This document shows positions 22,424-27,831 of a DNA stretch of 27,831 nucleotides, piece after piece. A program made the position numbers and the translations under genes. Every line of letters starts with the position of its first letter. The stretch's first letter is position 1. Below the pieces are notes generated by a model, which saw only the letters and a list, made by a program, of their open reading frames with translations, made no database searches and was not told the origin of the DNA. Source of the DNA: Oscillospiraceae bacterium (GTDB lineage Bacteria > Bacillota > Clostridia > Oscillospirales > Acutalibacteraceae); NCBI GenBank assembly GCA_009786735.1, contig WQRM01000003.1, positions 1 through 27,831 of the forward strand, in the 5' to 3' direction.

Positions 22424-23607
22424 CCCCAGGAAGATTTGGCGATTTCGGCGGGCAATATGTGCCCGAAACGCTCATGGCGGTGTTGCACGAGCTCATCGCG
22501 GCCTACGAGCAGGCCAAGCAAGACCCGCAATTTCAAGCCGACTACGCCGCGCTGCTGCGCGACTACGCCGGGCGACCGTCGCTGCTATATTACGCGGAAA
22601 ACCTCACAAAGCAGCTCGGCGGCGCAAAAATCTATCTCAAGCGCGAAGACTTGAACCACACCGGCTCGCACAAAATCAACAACGTGCTCGGGCAGGCGTT
22701 GCTGGCCAAACGCATGGGCAAAACCCGCCTGATTGCCGAAACCGGCGCGGGGCAGCATGGCGTGGCAACCGCAACCGCCGCCACGTTGCTGGGCATGGAA
22801 TGTGAAATCTTCATGGGTCGTGAAGACACCCAGCGGCAAGCGCTCAATGTGTATCGCATGCGGCTGCTGGGCGCGCAGGTGCACGAAGTCACCAGCGGCA
22901 CGATGACGCTCAAAGATGCCGTGAACGAAACCATGCGCGAGTGGACACGCCGCATGGACGACACGCACTATCTCATCGGCTCGGTGATGGGGCCGCACCC
23001 GTTCCCCACGATGGTGCGCGATTTTCAAGCGATTGTGGGGCGTGAAATCAAGCAGCAAATTTTGGCGGAAATCGGTCGCCTGCCTGATGCGATCGTCGCC
23101 TGCATTGGTGGCGGCAGCAACGCCATCGGCGCGTTTTATGACTTCATTGGTGATGAGTCGGTGCGGCTCATTGGCTGCGAAGCCGCCGGGCATGGCATCC
23201 CCAGCGGTCAGCATGCCGCCACGATGTCCACCGGCACGCTGGGCGTGTTCCATGGCATGAAAAGCCTGTTTTGCCAAGACGAACACGGGCAGATTGCACC
23301 GGTGCACTCGATTTCGGCGGGCTTAGACTACCCCGGCGTGGGACCCGAGCACGCGCAGTTGTTCGCCACCGGACGCAGCGAATGCGTTGCCGTGACTGAC
23401 GAAGAAGCCGTGCATGCATTCGAGACGCTGTCACGCGTGGAGGGCATCATCCCGGCGATTGAATCGTCGCACGCGGTGGCGCATGTGCTCAAGCTCGCCA
23501 AAGAACTGTCGCCCGAGCAGGTGATTGTGTGCAATCTTTCGGGGCGGGGCGACAAAGACGTGGCTGCGATTGCTAGATATAAGGGGGAAAATCTTCATGA
23601 CGGTTAA
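22420..23607 (+). CDS. trpB: Tryptophan synthase beta subunit
   Basis: 395 aa, PLP enzyme that condenses indole and serine. [13 protein letters not shown] begins the protein, [15 protein letters not shown] carries the PLP lysine (Lys85), [15 protein letters not shown] and IGGGSNAIG bind the cofactor phosphate, and [15 protein letters not shown] is characteristic of TrpB1. ATG overlaps the trpF TGA. Confidence 0.97.
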   Translation: MTPGRFGDFGGQYVPETLMAVLHELIAAYEQAKQDPQFQADYAALLRDYAGRPSLLYYAENLTKQLGGAKIYLKREDLNHTGSHKINNVLGQALLAKRMGKTRLIAETGAGQHGVATATAATLLGMECEIFMGREDTQRQALNVYRMRLLGAQVHEVTSGTMTLKDAVNETMREWTRRMDDTHYLIGSVMGPHPFPTMVRDFQAIVGREIKQQILAEIGRLPDAIVACIGGGSNAIGAFYDFIGDESVRLIGCEAAGHGIPSGQHAATMSTGTLGVFHGMKSLFCQDEHGQIAPVHSISAGLDYPGVGPEHAQLFATGRSECVAVTDEEAVHAFETLSRVEGIIPAIESSHAVAHVLKLAKELSPEQVIVCNLSGRGDKDVAAIARYKGENLHDG

Positions 23608-23669
23608 ATCTCGCGCCGCTGACCATGCAATCCACAATACGATAATCGGGTTAAAGGGGGAAAAGATAG

Positions 23670-24437
23670 ATGAAGCGAATCGCTGATGCATTCAACGGCA
23701 AAAAGGCGTTCATTGCCTACCTCATGGCGGGCGATCCGAACCTTGCAAAGTCCGCCGAGTACATCCTGGCCGCGCAAGAAGGCGGCGCAAATTTAATCGA
23801 AATCGGCATCCCATTTTCCGACCCCGTGGCAGAAGGTCCTGTGATAGAATCCGCCGCCGCGCGCGCACTTGCACAGGGCACACAGCTCAAAGACGTGCTC
23901 GCCATGGTCGCCTCCATCCAAGACCGCGTGCACATTCCCCTGCTGTTGATGACCTACTGCAACCCGGTGTTTGTGTTTGGCTACGCGAAATTTTTCGCCC
24001 GCTGCGCCGAGGCTGGCGTGTGCGGGGTCATCATCCCCGACCTGCCCTTTGAGGAGCAGGCCGAAGCACAAGTGCATGCCCGCGCACACGGCGTGGAGAT
24101 GGTCACGCTCATCGCACCGACCTCACAGGAGCGCGTGGCGAAAATCGCCGCCGAAGCCGAGGGCTTCATCTACCTCGTGTCGTCGCTTGGTGTCACGGGT
24201 GTGCGCAGCGAAATCACCACCGACCTCGCCGCCATCGTCGCAGACATCAAACGTCACACCAGCACGCCCGTCGCCGTGGGCTTCGGCATTTCCACGCCCG
24301 AGCAAGCCGCGCTCTACGCCCAAGTCACCGACGGCGTGATCGTCGGCAGTGCCATCGTGCAGCTCATTGCGCAACACGGCGAACACGCCGCCACGCACGT
24401 GCGCGAGTATATCGCTGGGATGCGGGCTGCCATGTAG
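23670..24437 (+). CDS. trpA: Tryptophan synthase alpha subunit
   Basis: 255 aa, TIM barrel that splits indole-3-glycerol phosphate. LIEIGIPFSDPVAEGPVIESA has the catalytic Glu and Asp. VIIPDLPFEE, YLVSSLGVTGVR and VGFGISTPEQA are hallmarks. RBS GGGGGA. It is 62 bp after trpB; that gap has no other feature. Last trp gene. Confidence 0.96.
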   Translation: MKRIADAFNGKKAFIAYLMAGDPNLAKSAEYILAAQEGGANLIEIGIPFSDPVAEGPVIESAAARALAQGTQLKDVLAMVASIQDRVHIPLLLMTYCNPVFVFGYAKFFARCAEAGVCGVIIPDLPFEEQAEAQVHARAHGVEMVTLIAPTSQERVAKIAAEAEGFIYLVSSLGVTGVRSEITTDLAAIVADIKRHTSTPVAVGFGISTPEQAALYAQVTDGVIVGSAIVQLIAQHGEHAATHVREYIAGMRAAM

Positions 24438-24455
24438 AGCGCGGGCGCGCACCTA

Positions 24456-24490
24456 AAAACCCACCCCCAGTGTGACAGGGAGTGGGTTTT
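24456..24490 (+). terminator. trp operon terminator
   Basis: AAAACCCAC (24456-24464) and GTGGGTTTT (24482-24490) pair, with a further C/G pairing inside; GCTATTTTG follows. Confidence 0.85.
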
Positions 24491-24519
24491 GCTATTTTGT
24501 TAATCGGTCACCGCCGAAG

Positions 24520-24564
24520 GCGGGCTAAAGTTCTTTTGGTTACTTTTCTTTCAAGAAAAGTAAC
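24520..24564 (+). repeat. Dispersed repeat, 3' hairpin only
   Basis: CGGGCTAAAGTTCTTTTGG followed by arms GTTACTTTTCTT (24539-24550) and AAGAAAAGTAAC (24553-24564). Same layout as the ends of the repeats near 3105 and 20080, with different but still complementary arms. Confidence 0.7.
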
Positions 24565-24576
24565 ACACTTCTCATG

Positions 24577-25413
24577 TCACTCGCAGAAGCGCTCAAGATT
24601 GTTGCGGCCAATGCGCAGCGCCGTCATGGGGTCTTCCATTCCCTCAAACTCGATGGAGACGTAACCTTCATAGCCCGCGCGGCTGAAGTTGCCCAGGCAC
24701 TGACGAATGGGCACGTTGCCGTGACCAATAACCGCGCCGCGCAGGAAGTTGCCGCCACGGCTGTTGAACCAGCCTTCGCCGGGATGATCAACGGTGCCGG
24801 GCTTGATGTGGAAATCCTTGGCGTGCACGTGCTTGGTCATGGCTGCCACGTTGCCGCAGGCGATTGCGGGGTCTTCGTCGGCGCAGCAAAAGTTGCCCAT
24901 GTCCGCGAGCACACCGAAGTTGGGGTGATTCACCTCGCCCACCAGCTGTGCCACACGCACGCTGTCTTGGCAGAAGTAGCCGTGGTTCTCCACCATCGTG
25001 GCGATGCCCTTGCCGGCGGCGTATTCCGTCACCTCGCGGCAACCACGCGCGAGAATCGGCAGCGCCTGCGCCCAGCTGTTGTGGCTGTTCTCGGGCTCAT
25101 CAAAGCCACGGGTGGCATCGTGACGCATGAGCTTCACGCCCAGCACCTCGGCGATGTCCACCATGTCTTTCAGGCGGGCGATTTCCGCGTCCACGCTGTC
25201 GGCCTGCAGGAAATCCGCGCCGATGGTGTAGCAGATGATGGGCAGCCCCACGCGGGCGCTTTCTTCGGCGAGTGCCTGTGCGGTTTCGCGGTCGGGGCAA
25301 TCCATGTCGGTGTACTCAATGGCCTCGAAGTCGAGCTCTTTGGCCAGAGAAATAAGTTCTGTGGGTTCTTTGTTGAGCTTCGCAAAGCTATAGCTGCTCA
25401 CGCCGAGTTTCAT
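24577..25413 (-). CDS. Sugar phosphate isomerase/epimerase family TIM-barrel protein
   Basis: 278 aa of the xylose-isomerase-like AP-endonuclease-2 fold. MKLGVSSYSF opens the barrel; metal-site residues are suggested by MVENHGYF (Glu and His), LADMGNFC (Asp), KHVHAKDFH (His, Asp) and YVSIEFEGMEDP (Glu). Substrate unknown. ATG 25413 is chosen because AAAGGAG lies upstream. It follows the phosphoesterase on the same strand after 57 bp; that gap contains short CACTA-type tandem repeats. Confidence 0.85.
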   Translation of the reverse strand: MKLGVSSYSFAKLNKEPTELISLAKELDFEAIEYTDMDCPDRETAQALAEESARVGLPIICYTIGADFLQADSVDAEIARLKDMVDIAEVLGVKLMRHDATRGFDEPENSHNSWAQALPILARGCREVTEYAAGKGIATMVENHGYFCQDSVRVAQLVGEVNHPNFGVLADMGNFCCADEDPAIACGNVAAMTKHVHAKDFHIKPGTVDHPGEGWFNSRGGNFLRGAVIGHGNVPIRQCLGNFSRAGYEGYVSIEFEGMEDPMTALRIGRNNLERFCE

Positions 25414-25470
25414 GTTAATCATCTCCTTTATCTTGGTGGTCACTAACCACTATTCACTAATCACTATCCA

Positions 25471-26160
25471 CTACTCCTGTTGGTCAACCGCAACCACTTT
25501 GCGAAACAGCGCCATGTGCGACGACGAAATGCGTTTGTCCACGTGCATCGAGCCAAAAAACCAGCGCTTGAAGGTGCACTTGGCCAGCATTTCATCAAAA
25601 AAGTTGTGCAGTCCGGTGGACTCCACGCTTTCGTGCTGCTGCTTTTTCAGCTGCAAAAACGCCTTGATGCGAATCGGCGGCTCGTGGGTGATGACGTAGT
25701 CCACGTGGCCGTTGGTGGTTTGCAAGTTGGCCGCCGCGTTCTCCATTTCCTCATAGCTGGGCGTTTCGCGCGCCATGCGGATGTCATCCTGCGTGCGATA
25801 GTCATCGTCCGGGCAAACGCCGCCGCCGATGGTTAGGTACGTGCTGCCCTCAATGGTGAACAGCTCGCCACGCATCAGGTGATAGAGGTTGCCGCTGATT
25901 TGCCGCGCGCGACCGCCGTTCCAGTTCACCACGGGGTATTGTTCCAGCAGATCAAAGTTTTCGTGCACGCCATCCACAAAAGCGATGTTGAATTTTTGCT
26001 TACCCAGCTTTTTCAGCGTAGCCTGCTCGGTCTTGCTGCCGTCCCAAACAAAGCCGAAATCGCCGCACACCAAGAGAGTATCGCCCTTCTTCAGGCGGCG
26101 CATTTCGCTGGACTTGAGGCGCTCGGCATCGCCGTGCATGTCGCCGGTGACATAAACCAT
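25471..26160 (-). CDS. Calcineurin-like metallophosphoesterase
   Basis: 229 aa. The metal-binding motifs are VTGDMHGD (4-11), VCGDFGFVWDG, then DGVHENFD in place of the usual G-N-H-E/D, ITHEPP and FFGSMHVD. The Asn of the GNHE block is replaced by Val, which may reduce activity or mark a subfamily. Cytoplasmic. ATG 26160 has AAGGAG at 9-10 bases. Substrate unknown; often acts on nucleotides or phosphoproteins. Confidence 0.85.
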   Translation of the reverse strand: MVYVTGDMHGDAERLKSSEMRRLKKGDTLLVCGDFGFVWDGSKTEQATLKKLGKQKFNIAFVDGVHENFDLLEQYPVVNWNGGRARQISGNLYHLMRGELFTIEGSTYLTIGGGVCPDDDYRTQDDIRMARETPSYEEMENAAANLQTTNGHVDYVITHEPPIRIKAFLQLKKQQHESVESTGLHNFFDEMLAKCTFKRWFFGSMHVDKRISSSHMALFRKVVAVDQQE

Positions 26161-26179
26161 GATTTCTCGCTCCTTGCCA

Positions 26180-26242
26180 TTGACTTTTTTCATGCAAATG
26201 TAGTATAATAGATATTATACTATATCTTGGGGTGTGTGTAAA
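26180..26242. promoter_or_regulatory. Divergent overlapping promoters with palindrome
   Basis: Plus strand: TTGACT (26180-26185), 18 bp, TATAAT (26204-26209). Minus strand: TTTACA (26237-26242), 17 bp, TATAAT (26214-26219). Both -10 boxes lie in the 22-bp palindrome with arms TAGTATAATA and TATTATACTA (26201-26222). Confidence 0.7.
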
Positions 26243-27627
26243 TGGGTAAACGCAAATTTGCGAAAAAAATTTTTGCCGCGTGCGTGGCGGCGGCGCTGTG
26301 CGCGGGCTTAGCCATGCCCGCAAGCGCGGTGTTCAACAACCTGCTGCGCGACGTAACCGGGCTCACCGGGCGGTCGGAAATCTTTCTGCTGGTGAGCTTG
26401 GATGACGGCAGTGTGATCTTCAGCCAAAACGAGCACACGCGCACCGCTCCCGCCTCGCTGACGAAATTCATCACCGCAGCCGTGGCGCTCGAGCAGCTCG
26501 ACGACATCACCGAGCCGGTCACCGTGCACGCCGAAGACCTCGCACCCGTGCGCGGCACTGCCCACAGCGACCTGCGTGATGGCGAGCAAGTGAGCGCCGA
26601 GCACCTCATCGCTGCCATGCTGCTGCACAACGCCAGCGATGCCGCGCAGGCTCTGGCAGCGCACATCGCGGGCAGCGCAGAGGACTTCGTGCCGCTGATG
26701 AACGACTTCGCAGCGCGCGCGGGTGCAGAGAACACGAACTTCGCCAACGTCCACGGTCTGGACGAAGACGGACACTATACCACCGCCCATGACCTCGCGC
26801 TGATGGTGCGCCATGCCCTGCGGCGTGACTTCCCCGGCAGCGCCGTGCTTGAGCGCATCAGCGGCAGCCTGCGCCACACCGTCCCCGAAAGCAACCTGCG
26901 TGGACCGCGCCATCTGGTGAACTTCAACCACATCACCAACCGCTATCGCCCGCACTACTTCATGCCGCAAGCCTTCGCAGGCAAAACCGGGCACACTGCC
27001 GCCGCCGGACGTTGTGTCCTCGTCACCGCGCAGCAGGCGGGCTTTCGCTACCTTGCCGTGGTGCTGCAAGGGCAGGATGCCGCGCTCACCCCCGGCGGAC
27101 CGGTGCGCAACACCGCCAAAACCGACGCCCGCGTGCTCATCAATTGGGCGTTCGCGAACATCCGCATGCAGCAGGTTGCCGAAACCGACCGCGCCGTGGC
27201 GGAAATCCCCGTGGAGCTCGCGCGCGGCACCGACCACGTGCAGCTGATGCCCGCGCAGGCAGTCTTTGCCTTTGTGCCGCAGGGCGTGCATGCAGGCAAT
27301 GTGCTCATTGAGCCCATCGCCGACACCATGCCGCAAAGCCTCACCGCGCCCGTGCAAGCGGGGCAGCAAGTGGGGCAGGCGCGCGTGCTCTTCGCCGGCG
27401 TGGAGTTCGCGCGTGTTGACCTGGTTGCGGCAGAATACGTCGCGCTTTCCGGCACGCAATACGCCGTGCAGGTGGCGCGCAGGGTGGCAGGCTCGCTGTT
27501 GTTTCAGGTCATCGTGGGCTTGATTGTGCTGGCGGCAATCGGCTTGGTCATCCTCGTGCTGCTTCAGCGGCGCAAAAAGAGCCGCAAAAAGCAACTGCAC
27601 GTGCTGCCAAAAGTCGGCACGCGGTAA
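26242..27627 (+). CDS. DacF-like D-alanyl-D-alanine carboxypeptidase (S11) with C-terminal anchor
   Basis: 461 aa. A signal peptide (about 1-29, ending PASA) leads to an S11 domain: ASLTKFITAA has Ser72 and Lys75, and GKTGHTAAAGR is the KTG box (248-250). The second motif, normally S-x-N, reads HNASDAA (Asn130-Ala-Ser132), with Ser and Asn exchanged. The following beta-domain ends in a transmembrane helix (about 420-445) and a basic cytoplasmic tail. It trims pentapeptides in peptidoglycan outside the membrane; DacF-type enzymes also act on spore cortex. GGGGTG precedes the ATG. Confidence 0.87.
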   Translation: MGKRKFAKKIFAACVAAALCAGLAMPASAVFNNLLRDVTGLTGRSEIFLLVSLDDGSVIFSQNEHTRTAPASLTKFITAAVALEQLDDITEPVTVHAEDLAPVRGTAHSDLRDGEQVSAEHLIAAMLLHNASDAAQALAAHIAGSAEDFVPLMNDFAARAGAENTNFANVHGLDEDGHYTTAHDLALMVRHALRRDFPGSAVLERISGSLRHTVPESNLRGPRHLVNFNHITNRYRPHYFMPQAFAGKTGHTAAAGRCVLVTAQQAGFRYLAVVLQGQDAALTPGGPVRNTAKTDARVLINWAFANIRMQQVAETDRAVAEIPVELARGTDHVQLMPAQAVFAFVPQGVHAGNVLIEPIADTMPQSLTAPVQAGQQVGQARVLFAGVEFARVDLVAAEYVALSGTQYAVQVARRVAGSLLFQVIVGLIVLAAIGLVILVLLQRRKKSRKKQLHVLPKVGTR

Positions 27628-27714
27628 GAAAAACGCGTCTCGCCCGCAATTTAACCACTTTCGCCCCTTCCGCATATAATGGCATGAAACATAGCCATGG
27701 AAGGAGTTTTGACG

Positions 27715-27831
27715 ATGATGGATATCCCAGGCGGCAGCTCGTGCTGCTGCGCCAGTTCCTGCTGCGCTAGTTCCACCCCCTGCAACAGCCCTTGCACCAG
27801 TTCCTGCCATAGTGCCTGCAGCAGCCGCTGC
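27715..27831 (+). CDS. Cysteine- and serine-rich small protein (partial, runs off window)
   Basis: The first 39 codons are visible: MMDIPGGSSCCCASSCC and on, with 10 Cys and 12 Ser. From residue 23 the Cys come at every fourth position (23, 27, 31, 35, 39). RBS AAGGAG lies 8 bases upstream, and TATAAT at 27675-27680. Possible identities are a RiPP precursor (ranthipeptide/SCIFF-like spacing), a Cys-rich coat or a metal-binding peptide; none is proven. The end is outside the window. Confidence 0.6.
   Translation, partial: MMDIPGGSSCCCASSCCASSTPCNSPCTSSCHSACSSRC

Noticed and set aside
26308..27810. Long open frame antisense to the DacF-like gene
   Set aside because: It is a GC-rich shadow frame: rich in His, Gly, Arg and Ala, with no RBS or domain. 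Similar antisense frames oppose most GC-rich genes here and were left out.

Overview
The window looks like a chromosomal stretch of an endospore-forming member of the Clostridia (Bacillota), probably an uncultured Oscillospirales/Ruminococcaceae-like bacterium. The evidence is a SpoIIID gene, a SleC-type cortex-lytic gene pair, a tryptophan T-box leader ahead of a complete trp operon, a DacF-like carboxypeptidase, near-consensus sigma-A promoters, strong Shine-Dalgarno sites and a GC-rich backbone with dispersed GC-rich hairpin repeats. No rRNA, tRNA or CRISPR array was found.

Layout: 1-4.8 kb, minus-strand genes (small membrane protein, GH27 alpha-galactosidase-like enzyme with an inserted beta-domain, RmlA, then an upstream GNAT / methyltransferase / PhnB-like operon from a leaderless promoter). 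4.9-5.2 kb, spoIIID. 5.2-6.6 kb, a GPH-type sugar transporter on the minus strand. 6.8-7.9 kb, a plus-strand sporulation operon: an acidic protein carrying the SleC-type N-terminal domain, then the first 37 codons of a SleC-like enzyme. 7.9-15.4 kb, an element inserted inside that second gene. 15.4-16.7 kb, the remaining 424 codons. 16.7-17.5 kb, a zeta-type kinase with a small upstream partner. 17.5-24.5 kb, T-box plus trpE-G-D-C-F-B-A. 24.6-26.2 kb, a TIM-barrel isomerase and a metallophosphoesterase. 26.2-27.6 kb, a DacF-like carboxypeptidase. The window ends in the start of a very cysteine-rich small protein.

The main discovery is the element at about 7896-15395. A 6-bp core AAATGT lies at both ends, exactly 7,500 bp apart. 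Joining the flanks at the core restores an uninterrupted 461-codon SleC-like frame through the conserved catalytic-site motif. Joining the element's own ends makes a 50-bp site with 24-bp inverted arms (21 of 24 matching) around an AA centre, which is what a large serine recombinase attP looks like. The recombinase gene sits just inside the left end, co-directional with and directly downstream of the interrupted gene's 5' part. This is the architecture of the skin-type 'sporulation intervening sequences', but in a cortex-lytic/germination gene that I do not know as a described target. Read-through from the sporulation operon could switch on the recombinase when the gene is needed.

The element's cargo is also unusual: a structured repeat RNA with its own consensus promoter and terminator just ahead of a PBECR4-like nuclease gene (a layout like type III toxin-antitoxin loci), a 753-aa DUF4062/TIR-like putative defence protein, a small resolvase module with an RHH regulator and palindromic operators, and two paralogous ~50-aa ORFs each overlapping the start of a large serine recombinase (one full length, one truncated).
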